Shown: one piece after another, positions 24,647-60,223 of the stretch | Position numbering within the stretch: position 1 is the stretch's first letter | Layout: the number at the start of each line of letters is the position of its first letter | Program-made: the position numbers and the translations under genes | Notes under the pieces: model-generated | Told to the model about the DNA's origin: nothing | Seen by the model: only the letters and a program-made list of their open reading frames with translations | Databases searched by the model: none | Assembly: GCA_964006375.1 (NCBI GenBank) | Contig: OZ023267.1 | Span: forward strand, 37,955,766 to 38,019,765 | Source of the DNA: Tillus elongatus | Taxonomy: Eukaryota > Arthropoda > Insecta > Coleoptera > Cleridae | Direction of reading: 5' to 3' | Length of the DNA stretch: 64,000 nt

Positions 24647-26260
24647 ATGAAAGAAGGTGGTAGCGACAATTGAGTAAAAGGTTGGAGCTATAAAACGATT
24701 GGATTCTGAAGAATAGGCTAAAAAAGTAGCTGCCGATTAGGACTTGGTAAAAGCACTGTAGGGAACTTGATGAAAGACCGCGCAGAAATTGAAAAATGGT
24801 GTGCTCACCTAGCTAGTGACAATGGAATTAATACGAGAAAAACAATTCGAAAGGGTAAACATTTGGAAGTGTGATTTTGTGACATGAATACGCGAGAGAG
24901 AAAGAATTGCCAGTTAGAAGCCCGTTGCTTCAGAAAAAAGCATTTCACTTTAGTAAAACGACCGAATGAGAAGATACTGTTTCTACGGCGAGCGACGGTT
25001 GACTGGAACAATGAAAAAAGCGTTTTGGCATTCGATAGTTAACAAGTAGCGGTGAATCATTGACCGCAGACACAGATGCCACCCCTGGTTTTAAAACGCA
25101 CCTTTCCTGTATCCTCGAGAAGCCGAGAAGCAAGAAATTTCCAGTCGGCAGTCATATAATTGCGGCGAAACAGCTCTACATTCCAAAGCTTTTCCGACCA
25201 AAAACCTTTGGTAAAAAAAAAAAACTGAAGGACCAAACTACAAAAAAGGAAAGACCGTTTTACTGTCCTAGCCTACAGTAACGCAATTGGCAATCACAAG
25301 GTGATATTTAAATTAACTGGAAAATCCAAGAAGCCAAGGGTGTTTAGCAAACTAAAAATCGCAAATTCCCGACTCCTATGGTATACACATAAGACAAAAG
25401 CTTGGATGAAATCGCAAACTTTCAAAGCTTGGTTTCAAAAAGAACTCGTTCAAGTTGTTGAATAGCATCTTGCCATTAATAATTTGTCAAGGAAATATAT
25501 TCTTAACCCCGAGAAGGCCCATTCGGATCCGTCTAACATGATGGAGACATCAGAGCTTTGTTTTTACCTGCAAACGTGGCGACCATCTGCCAGCCTATGG
25601 ATCAGGGACTCCTCAAAGCATCGAAGAGAAAATATCGGCGTCTAGCTTTCTGATATCGTCAACTTGATACCGACGGTGATTGTATAACTTTGTCTGAAAA
25701 AGACCGACATGCTGGATGTTATAAGATACTTTTCCGAATGATGGGAGAAGACCCCGTCAATGACGCTCGAACCACCATGAAAACATTATTGGATGAAGAA
25801 ACTGACTTGCGTAACAAATTGAGAATGAGAATGTAATAAAGCAAGTCAAAACCGAGAGCCAGTTCCGTTATTTGTAAAAATACCTGGCTGTGAGAGTGTT
25901 AGTTTAGACATTACAGAAAATGAAATGACGGAGCCGACGACATAACGCACGATGATATTGTCGCAACGGTACTGAATAACAAGCCAGCGAACAGCATATA
26001 GATGGAAAAATCAATCAAAATCCACATTCTGAAGGTCACAATACGATTGAAGCAGCACTCGAGTATATCAGTCAATAAGATGAAGCGATGCCTCCAGATA
26101 TCATTTGTACTAGGACGTGGAGGAACTTGTCCGCGAGAAAGAGGACACAGCGGACAAAGCAGACAATTCTCAGCGAGAAATAGCGCACAGAGGACCAGGC
26201 AGACAAGATTAAATGACTTCTTTAAAGACCAGGCAGACAAGATTAGATGACTTCTTTAAA
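24647..26260 (+). pseudogene. Tigger/pogo (jerky/TIGD-like) transposase pseudogene
   Basis: Shifting between frames gives the expected order. The N-terminal helix-turn-helix comes first (AKKVAAD), then a CENP-B-type linker. The DDE domain follows, with TVLAYSNAIGNHKVIFKLTG, GKSKKPRVFSK and KAWMKSQTFKAWFQKELVQV. Next is a degraded MDQG stretch (about 25610), then RMMGEDPVNDARTTMKTLLD. The C-terminal TRLNDFF tail resembles the (I/L)xDFF end of Tigger proteins. Many stops and shifts make it a clear pseudogene. Confidence 0.7.
26193..26260. repeat. 34-bp tandem duplication at the Tigger C-terminus
   Basis: GACCAGGCAGACAAGATTAA continuing to TTCTTTAAA occurs twice in direct succession (26193-26226, 26227-26260) with one difference. 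It duplicates the NDFFK tail codons. Confidence 0.85.
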
Positions 26261-26463
26261 AACATATTAACAAATATTTAATTTTGTTCTATTATTCGTA
26301 TATTTTTTTATTCATAAGTACATACATAACAGGAGTATGTTCTAATTTAAAATAAATCTCAGAAAAAAAGGTATGTTCTTCTATTTAACAATATGTATGC
26401 ATATGTACATACATATATGCATGCGATTCAACAACATTCGGCTTATCCGGCTTTTTCCTTTAC

Positions 26464-27460
26464 CAGGGTACCCAGCAGAAATCAAAAATCAAATTCCCTG
26501 GCCCCTCGAGTACATTTTCATAATACTCGAAATAAAACACACACATACCTGAATACCTTGTTTAGAAACTTTGAATAAAAAACTTACATAATCAAAAACA
26601 TAGTATGCTTAACTCCGTTAAATTTATAATATATAGCATTTTCGAGAAGAAAATGTGCAATTTTTTCATGGAATAACTTGACTTTCATAACTGGCCGACG
26701 AACTTAGCATCCGGAAAGAATTTTCCAGAGTGATGGAACAAATCAAAGTCTCTAGGTGGCGTAGAAACTTTGCAAACCATGTTATAAATTTGGATAAACC
26801 TCGGAAATGGGTTCCAAAAGCTCAGATTCGCGCTCATTAATTTTTTTTTTGAAAATTCGAAAGTCGTTACCTCTCTAAAAGCGAAATTTGATTTATGAAA
26901 ATGCGCTGAAAAAATGAAACAGAGACACTGTTTACATACGCCATATACAAATGCCGAATATTTTGCAAGTTTCAACATGATCAAAAAGGGTAAAATAGAA
27001 TAAACACATTCACAGCACAGCTTTACCCAGCCAATGCCCAAAACGCATTTTGCATTTAATGCATTCAAGGAACAACATGCCAGGTGAGATGTACATATGA
27101 GCCATGTTTGAGGTAGATGAAGGAAACGCTATTTATCTCGGCGTATAATGTGGCATACGCTGCGTTCATTGGCGGATTTAGGTGATATTGGTACCCAAGG
27201 TAAGACGCATTGTTATGAAGATATATTTTCCTAGGTATGAGAAAACTATTCACGTGAGAAAATTAATATAAAATATAAGAAATTATAATAAAAATGCATC
27301 TGCTAGTGACGAAATTTTACAAACATCTAATTTGCAGGTCTACTGACAGATTTCCATTACTTTTAAGTAAAATCACAAATTTCCCTGACATTTTAGAGGG
27401 TATTTCACATTCCCTGATTTTTCCAGGTTTTCCCGGTTTTCCAGGTCGCTGGGTACTCTG
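26464..27460. mobile_element. CAGGGTACCCAGC-type non-autonomous element, copy 1 (5-bp TSD)
   Basis: The termini are CAGGGTACCCAGCAG and the inverse CGCTGGGTACTCTG. TTTAC flanks both sides (26459-26463 and 27461-27465). The interior shares blocks with the copy at 48128, for example AACGCATTTTGCATTTAATG and GCATCTGCTAGTGAC, and CCTGATTTTTCCAGGTTTTC near the right end. No transposase is seen. A CAGGG terminus with a 5-bp duplication would suit a hAT5-like group, but that assignment is inferred. Confidence 0.78.
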
Positions 27461-27515
27461 TTTACCCGGGCTAGTCGTCAGCCTCATTAACCCGGATGGT
27501 CGAGAATCTACTGTA

Positions 27516-28484
27516 TTTTTTACAATAATGAGTACAAACTATAACATTAAAGTTGATGAGACACCATCTTATCGAAACATGATGGTAAACGTTTTATTTA
27601 ATCATTTTTAAAACTTAATTTTTTTAAGTCGACAAAATTCCCTAGGCATATCATGACAAGACAAAAAGTATGCATATCATTCCAAACAACATTTAAACAT
27701 CAATCTCAATTCTTTAGGTAAAAAAATACTCACCAGAAATTAACAGTGATAAACGTAATGAAAATGTCTGTAACAATAGCAAAACATATATCCTCACGAG
27801 TCACCTGATGTAAAAAAGTCACGGTAAAAAGAAAAACAAGCAAAGTAGGTCTTGTAAAAACTACACTTTCTAACATTGACGAGTAGTGATAAGCAAAATC
27901 AGTCTTGGTCTTGCACATCTAGGAAAACCAAGACCAGGACTAAGAAAGCGAGACAAAGGACAACGATCAAGACTCAATGGGCAAGAATAAGACTTAAACA
28001 GCGCGACCGGAGAAAAAAATTCAAAAATTTATATCTCCTAAACCAAATGGTTGAATTGGTCCATTTTTAAACAGATAAAGCATGTAATAGCGTAAATTTC
28101 AAATAATCCAGACATGTTAAAAGATGTATCGGCACTGCTTGATTTCATTTCTGCAAATATTTTAACACTGATAATCAACTCTATATGCATCGAAAATTTC
28201 GCGAAATTCCAAAAGGAAGCTAGAGGAATATTTAAGGTAATTGAGAGCAACGAGCACTGAAGTTATTTTCTATTGGTGGAAGCGACACCAATACACCAAA
28301 TAAAAATTCATGTTTTGGTAAAAATGGCACGCAATTTTTTTAACCTTTGTCATTGCTGAAAGGTCTACTTAAGAGCATCGTTATGTTTTTGTAAACATCG
28401 TAATAGATTAAATAATACATCTACTCGGTGGCTATTTTGCATCAATTCTTGTACAGGGAGAAAATGCTAATTCTATTTTTAGCA
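27516..28484. other. AT-rich stretch, no gene seen
   Basis: No gene recognised. It lies downstream of the TM7SF3 3' end on the minus strand. Confidence 0.4.
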
Positions 28485-28760
28485 AATTCTTGTAGAAAAA
28501 ATTTGCTAATGAGGAGATCGCGACTTTTGAATAAAATTTTTTTATCTTCAAATGAAAGCAACCTGGGTACCCTAGAACCCATATTCGGGGCTGGTTTTAG
28601 ACTTTAGACGAACAACGATGATTAAAAAAATAATGAGCCTATCTTAATGAAATTTGGCAACTAGTTTCCTTTTATAAATAGCTTGAAAAAGCTCGAACCG
28701 GTCTTTCCAGGCAAACTTAACATTTCTGTTTTCAAAATCAAGCTATCTATAAAATGTGTT
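28484..28760 (+). mobile_element. family X fragment with covarying H-end hairpin
   Basis: The H end reads TTAGCAAATT...AATTTGCTAA instead of the usual TTAGTGAATT...AATTCACTAA, so both stem strands changed together. Block A (GAGGAGATCGCGACTTTTGA, then CCTAGAACCCATATTCGGGG) and an eroded arm follow. No microsatellite and no G end are present. Confidence 0.75.
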
Positions 28761-28870
28761 TGGGAGATCACTTGGAAATCTGTACCATAAAAAGAATAGA
28801 GCTACTGCGGATATCCATAGATAAGTATATGATTGTTTACAACAGGTGACTTTTGAAATAAAGTATTAAT

Positions 28871-28876
28871 TTTATT
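28871..28876 (-). promoter_or_regulatory. polyadenylation signal of TM7SF3
   Basis: AATAAA on the minus strand, 63-68 bases past the TM7SF3 stop codon, at a suitable distance for 3' end formation. Confidence 0.6.
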
Positions 28877-28938
28877 TAATATTAATTACAGGTACAGATA
28901 TATACTGTAGGTTAGATAGTTACGTGCTATCAATAGAT

Positions 28939-54054
<25,116 letters not shown>

Positions 54055-54301
54055 TTTTTTCCAGTTTTGTTTATCAACTTTAAACCGATAACTTATTATA
54101 ATATAATCAAAGTCAGCTGTGAAAAACAAAACAGAAGACAGTTTGACGTTTGTTGTGTCTGTCGGGAAGGTCGTGCGGCTGCGTCGACCAATCAGTAGCA
54201 ACATGGCAGCGTACGATCAATGAAGTGTAGTACGACAGTGTGTAAAATAGTGTTTCGCGGAATGTTTAATCCAAGAATCGAGTTATAGATATTATTTTGA
54301 T
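54055..54301. promoter_or_regulatory. probable bidirectional promoter of TM7SF3 and ANKS1-like gene
   Basis: Only 247 bp separates the two divergent start codons. The interval has a CCAAT box (GACCAATCAG, CCAATCAG at 54188-54195) and a YY1-like ACATGGCAG (54201-54209), and is richer in CpG than its surroundings. No TATA box is obvious. CCAAT/NF-Y and YY1 sites are common in TATA-less divergent promoters. The regulatory role is inferred. Confidence 0.6.
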
Positions 54302-54405
54302 ATGGGGAAGGACCAGGATCTGTTGGAGGCAGCCAGGAAGGGAAACTACGATGTTGCTGAGAAAATACTCAATCAGAGAGCCAAAAGGAGTGGCCCTTTA
54401 GCAAG
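54302..54405 (+). CDS. ANKS1: first coding exon of ANKS1-type ankyrin-repeat/SAM adaptor
   Basis: The exon starts MGKDQDLLEAARKGNYDVAE and ends before a GTGTGT donor after AAG at 54405 (104 nt, phase 2). The start matches the N-terminus of vertebrate ANKS1A/ANKS1B (MGK-Q-LLEAA+-G), which opens the first ankyrin-like helix. The family proteins act as cytoplasmic adaptors with ankyrin, SAM and PTB domains downstream of receptor kinases. Those domains are not in this window, so intron 1 should exceed 9.5 kb. The divergent layout with TM7SF3 supports a genuine gene start. Confidence 0.75.
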
Positions 54406-55096
54406 GTGTGTTACTTTTTCAGATCAGCTGTCACTTTTATTTGTTTTTGGTTAGAATTTCACTAGTTTTACTTCCTTATTAGAATGTCCAAGAAGTATTT
54501 CATTCATAAATATATCTGTATTTCATCCATGCTTAGGAAAACGGGATTTTAATGTTTGACAGGAAGTGTTGTGGAAGTGTTCCGGTTTTTGGTTTCCTAC
54601 CTGTGATCAACCAAACTTTTTATCTGGTGTAAAGCATTATAAAAACGTTTCAAATGCACCTGTTGTCTTGATTTTATAGTAATATTTATTGATATTTACT
54701 GAAAATTGAAGAGCCATATGGAATGTCTTCGTTATACTCCTCTGCTCATTTGTCAACCAAGTAATTTACATAAAATTTAAATTTCCATTTCACCGAATAA
54801 GAAATGAATCATTTATTCCATGTCTTTTGTATATATTTTAATTAAATAGCTATACTAAATGTTTACAAGCATCTCGTTTAACAAATGAAAGTATGACTCA
54901 TTCTCTTACAAGCGGTTATTTTACCTTTGCAAGGTTAGGCTAATTTAACTTACCATTAGAGACAGGTAAGCATACCAGTCGTATCTATATTAGCTTGGTA
55001 ATCATTATTTAATGTTAACGATTTTCACATTCCAGAGGTTAAGCACCTAGTTCTGGTAATTTCTTATTTATATTTTTAATTTATGCTTTCTTCAAC
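54406..55096. other. intron 1 of ANKS1-like gene, no element seen
   Basis: AT-rich sequence without recognisable transposon or exon. Confidence 0.45.
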
Positions 55097-55350
55097 TTGT
55101 GTGGTCCAGTGGTAAGAACGTGTGCCCCTAGACCCAATGGTACTGGGTTCGATTTCCAGGCTTCCCCTTTCACCTTGTCCACCTCCGGAGGGGGCGTAAA
55201 ACCGTCGGTCCCGTGTATCATGCGATGTTGGACACGTTAAAGATCCCCACCATCCTTACATAAAGGCACGATTTCCGCAAAATTTCCAGGATAGTAAGGT
55301 GAAACTGTTCCCTCGCAGCGGTCATTGGCCATAGTCGAGAAAATAGACCG
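55097..55350 (+). mobile_element. tRNA-derived SINE copy
   Basis: The A-box-like GTGGTCCAGTGGTAAGAACG and B-box-like GGGTTCGATTTCC are followed by the body CATGCGATGTTGGACACGTT and GAAAATAGACCGTCGTTAA. An A-rich tail reaches about 55378. It is diverged from the 34951 copy and lacks part of the middle. Confidence 0.75.
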
Positions 55351-55411
55351 TCGTTAAAGAAAAGAAAACAAAACAAAAACGTGTTGGGTGAGGTAAATAT
55401 TTACATAATAA

Positions 55412-55415
<4 letters not shown>

Positions 55416-55490
<75 letters not shown>
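55416..55490. repeat. (TA)n microsatellite with (GT)n/(GTAT)n edge
   Basis: About 75 bp of TA, then GCATGTGTGTGTGTATGTAT, leading into a family X arm. Confidence 0.95.
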
Positions 55491-55493
<3 letters not shown>

Positions 55494-55519
55494 TGTGTGT
55501 GTGTGTATGTATGTATGTA

Positions 55520-55992
55520 TGTATATGTATCACACCGATAACTAGCTTGGATAAGTTCGTTAACATGGAAAATCAGAATCAAAATTTTCCGGGAATTCTT
55601 GTTTTGAAAAATTTGTGTATCTCTAAAAATAACAAAGCTATGGAAACATAATTTAGAACGGAGGTCTATATTATAAAAATTTCCTCTCTACCTCTCCTTT
55701 ACGCCAATTTTATTTTAATGAAAATTCACCGAAAAGTGAACTCGATAAAATTTAAATCTCTAATGCAAAAGAAAAAAAAGAAGAATTTCATTAAAAAAAT
55801 TCTTGGGCCACTGGAGGTCACAGGAGGGCACAAGACCAAAATCTTTTTGTGTTAAACAAAATCTATTGAATATTACTGACAAACAATAATTTTCAGAGTT
55901 CACGTATATTTTTAGTGTAAAAAATTGCCTTATACCCACATCATTTCCGTGAAAATTCACTACCATAACGCACTTGATATGTCTAGACTTTC
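55520..55992 (-). mobile_element. family X fragment with one G end
   Basis: The arm TATCACACCGATAACTAGCT is followed by eroded sequence and the inverse G end CTACCATAACGCACTTGATA (to about 55985), whose outermost motif is mutated. Confidence 0.65.
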
Positions 55993-56061
55993 GATGCTTT
56001 CTAGGCTTTCGACGCTTCCATTCTGTTCATGCCCAGCTAATTTAAAGCCTAGTTTTTCGCC

Positions 56062-56540
56062 CTATACGTGTGTACCTATGATTTAATGAGCCTTTTCTCC
56101 AGGTCCAGGTTAAAATGTTTATTAGTGATAATAATCTTTTGTCTATTGGATGCTCGCTTTGCTATTGCGATGCTCTTTTTCAGGTTTTTGCAACATTTAC
56201 CATCATCCGTAGTGATACTTCTAAGGTACGTGAACACTGCTGTTCTTTCTTGTTCTGACTGTTTAGTTTTATATCTATTTTCGTAGTCCTATACAACACT
56301 CCACATGTGTACCTATGATTTAATTAGCCTTTTCTCCAGGTCCAGGTTAAAATGTTTATTAGTGAGAATAATCTTTTGTCTATTGGATGCTCGCTTTGCT
56401 ATTGCGATGCTCTTTTTCAGGTATTTGCAACATTTACCATCATCCGTAGTAATACTGCTAAGGTACGTGAACACTCCTGTTCTTTCTTTTTCTGACTGTT
56501 TAGTTTTATATCCATTTTCGCAGTTATACTTACTTATCTT
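56062..56540 (-). repeat. tandem duplication (237 bp) of an RTE-type reverse transcriptase fragment
   Basis: Two units start at GTGTACCTATGATTTAATGA (56069) and GTGTACCTATGATTTAATTA (56306). Read on the minus strand each gives FTYLRSITTDDGKCCKNLKK, then AIAKRASNRQKIIITNKHFN and LEKRLIKS. This matches the conserved post-palm region of RTE-type/craniofacial-development-protein-like reverse transcriptases (KYLGS-IT-DG-C...I..RI..AK.AF). The fragment is non-functional. Confidence 0.65.
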
Positions 56541-56592
56541 CGTTACTCTTGTTTTTCTGTCATTTATCTTTAGTTTAATTCTTCTTAACTAG

Positions 56593-56782
56593 CAGCCTCA
56601 GTGGTTCAGTGGTAGGAACGTGTGCCTCTGAACCCAACTCCCGGGGTCAAATGCCATTAGGGAAATATTTTACTTTTTTGGTACATACTGTAAAACTAAC
56701 ATCATCCGAGGTTGTGGCGTTGCTGCTTGCTGTTGATGATTGGTCATAGCCGCAGAAATAGACTGACGTTAAGGAAAAACAT
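56593..56782 (+). mobile_element. tRNA-derived SINE copy, internally deleted
   Basis: The head CAGCCTCAGTGGTTCAGTGG has its B box degraded to CGGGGTCAAATGCC. Much of the body is missing before GGTCATAGCCGCAGAAATAG. Confidence 0.7.
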
Positions 56783-56837
56783 TCTTCTTACCTCACCATG
56801 CATTAAATAGGTATCCCTTGCAATTCTTATTCCATTT

Positions 56838-57216
56838 GTTAGTGAATTTTCGTAGAAAAAATTCACTAATGGGGAGATCCCGACTGACACCGATAACTCA
56901 TAAAATAATGAGCCGATGTTTATTAAATTTGGCATGTGTCTTACCTTTGTAAATGGATTGTATAAGTTCGTTAGTCAGGAAAATCGGACAAGGTTTTCCG
57001 GGAAAATTTTGAGTTTTCATTCGAAAAAAAATTATCTCAAAAAATAAAAAAGCTATGACAACAAAATTTGGTAGGTAGGTTTACGATATAAAAGTAAAGT
57101 ACACACAAAAATGTCTATTTCTATGTTACAAGAAAAAAAAGTTATAACAAAATATTTTGTGCCAGATCATTTCTATGAAAATTCACTACCATAACGCACT
57201 TGCTGCGTCCAGGCTT
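56838..57216 (+). mobile_element. family X compact H-G copy without microsatellite
   Basis: A perfect hairpin, TTAGTGAATTTT...AATTCACTAA, then GGGGAGATCCCGACT, joins directly to GACACCGATAACTC with no (TA)n. The arm follows, then the inverse G end CTACCATAACGCACTTGCTG ending CGTCCAGGC. At 379 bp it is the shortest copy with both ends. Confidence 0.83.
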
Positions 57217-57729
57217 TTTTGGTATCTGCACACTTTATGCAATGGAATCCTTATCTATTTATTTTGCTTGCTTTCGTCTGTTGTTTTAGCCTATTCTTCT
57301 ATAGATAGAGATATTCACGTACCTTGACATTTTCTGTTGTTGGCCAAGTAATTTTCAAAACCTGCTCATAGACAGCTATATCTTTTATTGTTCTTAAGAA
57401 TATTATTTGTAGTTAACGTTTCATAGCAATATTGGTTCACTTATTTAATAACTACATGTTGAATTCCTTAATGAATATTACTTTCTCTCGTTAGAGAAAG
57501 CTGACTGAACACCTGTTGGGTTATAATTTTCTTGACACCTGTTATAGGATTAAGTAGCTATTCTGTTAAATATTGACATTGTTTTGTTTCACCATTTTAT
57601 CTTATCTTATATAACGTAAAACAAATAAAGCAATAAAAATTACCAAAGTTTTGTTTATTGTTCATAGGAGCAACAGGTTGAACAGTGTTGTAAAAAATGA
57701 AAAAGCAAGTGATATTATTCATTATTTAT

Positions 57730-57732
<3 letters not shown>
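57217..57732. other. AT-rich intronic stretch, no gene seen
   Basis: No element or exon recognised. Confidence 0.4.

Positions 57733-57800
<68 letters not shown>
57733..57800. repeat. (TA)n microsatellite
   Basis: About 68 bp of TA repeats upstream of, but apparently separate from, the family X copy at 57893. Confidence 0.95.
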
Positions 57801-57802
<2 letters not shown>

Positions 57803-57892
57803 CAGAATGTCAACTTTTTTCTGTAGATACACGTAGGAGTGTCTCTCCGTATATGTTTATTTTCACGATCAGTCTATATACTTGAAAAAACT

Positions 57893-58345
57893 CTGGACGC
57901 AGCAAGTGCGTTATGGTAGTGAATTTTTATTAAATGCTTCAAATTTGAATAACTCAGTTTTATATAAACTCAGAAAGTCTAATTCTGGCATTTAGAAAGG
58001 TCTTTCGTAAGGCAAGATATCCACCAAATTTAATAAAAATATCTTTGTAATTTTCGGAGAAAAAATTTTTTTACAAAGAAAATTTGAAATTTGAATAACT
58101 GAATTTTCTATAAACTTAGAAAGTTGAATTTTGGTACGTAGTAAGGTCTCTCCCAAGGCAATATGTATAGTAAATTTCATTAAAAGAGCTTTGTTATTTT
58201 CGCAGAATTTTTTTTAAGAGAACTCAAAAATTTTCCGGAAAACTCCGTACGATTTTCCTGGCTTACGAACTCATCCAAGCCATTAATAAAAGAAAAGCAC
58301 TTGCTGAGTTTCATTGAAATCAGTTAATTATTTTTTGAGTTATCA

Positions 58346-58416
<71 letters not shown>

Positions 58417-58530
58417 ATATAGAAATTGAAACTGACAGCGGATATGGGTTCTAGGGGTCCTAGTTCGCGCTCAGTTGAAAAAATTTGTGCAAAGTCTCAC
58501 CATCGATACCTCTCTAATAACTAAAAACTA
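57893..58530 (+). mobile_element. family X copy, G end to degraded H end
   Basis: CTCTGGACGCAGCAAGTGCG, two internal units, arm (ACGAACTCATCCAAGCCATT), (TA)n 58351-58412, reverse block A (GACAGCGGATATGGGTTCTA) and a variant H end (CACCATCGATACCTCTCTAA). That variant also occurs in the left H end at 34360, so block A has at least two subtypes. Confidence 0.8.
58351..58412. repeat. (TA)n microsatellite in family X
   Basis: About 62 bp of TA repeats at the arm/block A junction. Confidence 0.95.
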
Positions 58531-59620
58531 CTGACACAGAAAGTGATTTATGATAGAAATTTCTCAAAATCCCAATACCTCAATTTTGTGTTAACTCAGA
58601 AACATAAAATTTGGTAGGTATATTATAATGTATTTTCTATACAGAAAATTTGTATACTAAATCTCACCAAAAAGATTTATTATATTCTGAAATAGGATAA
58701 TTTTTTTAAAGAAACCATGCACTTTTACGGAAAAACTGGCCCGGTTAGGCTGACCAATGAAATGTGTGCTTGCGTGCTGCATGTGCGTGCACGTGCGCGT
58801 GGATGTGCGTGTGAGTGCGCGCGTGTGTTAGGTTGGCTGGTAACTTTTCTTCATTGGCTACGGAAATCTATTTTGAACCGACAAAAACCTAAGGGTGAAG
58901 GTGTGCCAAAACCAATGAAATCGTCTTGAGAAGAAGAAAGACACCTGACAAATGTATTTAAACGATATTTCACTCAAAAACGCTGTAGGTATTAGGTGTT
59001 ACGACATTAGAACTTTCAAAAAAAATTGGGAGGGGGGTGGGTGGGTGTTGCTGGGGGCTAAATTTCAGTGTCCAGATATCGTGCCAACATGTTTCTAATA
59101 TATACGTAATTTCATCATTAGCATAGTAGGTTATGTCTTCAGAATATATCCAGTAAGTTTCACCTTTCCTCTCTCAGTTTATTTCAGCAAGCATTCTTTT
59201 CTCAACTCATCTTTATATCGGTGTACGTTGCCTTAGTTATTTTTTCCCATGCCTACATGTCAAGAACTTATTATTATTCTCTTAATGGTCTGCTCAGTCA
59301 AAAGTCTAGCTTTCCGCTCCATACAACCGCCATTTAAAAAAATCTAAGATACATATACTTGAAGCAATCTGAGAATAAAGGTGTTCGAGTTTGTGGGAGG
59401 AATATATTTGAAATGATTTGACGGAATTTCAAATTTTTTATAGGATGCTCTTGTTTTCTATGTTCTTTTTATTTATTCAGATCTAGAGTTATTTCATTTA
59501 TTGTGTTCTTCCCATAAAAAAACAAACTTTTTTTGGTAGATAAAAATATATACCTACCCGGTATGGTGGGGGTAATAATTATTGAGGCCATAATCTATCA
59601 AAATATATTTCTGTTGTTAC
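58531..59620. other. intronic stretch, no gene seen
   Basis: No exon recognised. A GTGCGTGCACGTGCGCGTGG-like alternating tract lies at 58785-58830. Confidence 0.4.
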
Positions 59621-60223
59621 TATACAGGATGTTTCTAAATATCATGCACAAACGTAAGGTGGTATTTCTTTGGCTTATTTCATGACTAAAAGTTTATATA
59701 AACATAGGCCCGTAAACGCATCGTTGTTAATCTACAGGGTGTTAAAATTTCAAGAGTTTTTTTAGTTTTTTCTTTATAGCTCCTGCAGTTTTAAAGATAT
59801 TTAGCTCAAATTTGTAACGTAGGTTATTCTGTAGGGCCTATTTCATTGGACATGTCAAATGAATTTGAGAATGTACAGTGGGCTATTTTTTCAGGGGCCG
59901 TGCCCCCTGATCTTTTTTTCGGTACGCCTCTGGTAGATTATAAAATACAGAGTTAATTTTTCGTTTCGTTTACAAACTTTTTGGTCTCACGTAGTTTTTT
60001 TCGTAACTGCCACCGTTATCGAGAAAAAAAATTTCTTTAATTCGCTACACGAAATTACTTTTTTTTCTTGTAGGCTCTGGTTTTATTTTCATAGCCACTT
60101 GGTTGTATTAATTTTGACAGTTCTGTTTTGAAATCATAAGTTGTGTTTACGCGTATACAAATTATTGGTTTAAGTTGTAAACTGTCAGGTGTAAAAGTGT
60201 TTTAAACACTCGTTATCGTAAAA

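Larger units (their letters stand above)
24390..27515 (+). mobile_element. pogo/Tigger-like DNA transposon with nested insertion
   Basis: TACAGTAGAG (24390) at the left and TCTACTGTA (27507-27515) at the right are inverted termini. Both are followed inward by a related ATCC-containing sequence. TA at each end fits the Tc1/mariner superfamily target. The enclosed pseudogene is a Tigger/jerky-type transposase. A separate 997-bp element is inserted near the 3' end (26464-27460). Confidence 0.7.

Noticed and set aside
54055..54204. In-frame Met at 54204 upstream of the TM7SF3 start
   Set aside because: It would place 50 residues before a good signal peptide, and the region fits a 5' UTR/promoter better.
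58785..58835. Alternating purine-pyrimidine GTGCGTGCACGTGCGCGTG tract as a functional Z-DNA or CpG element
   Set aside because: It is a short isolated low-complexity tract with no adjoining promoter or gene feature.
58717..58929. A Cys/Arg-rich 70-residue frame
   Set aside because: It overlaps the GT/GC low-complexity tract and has no recognisable domain or conserved context.
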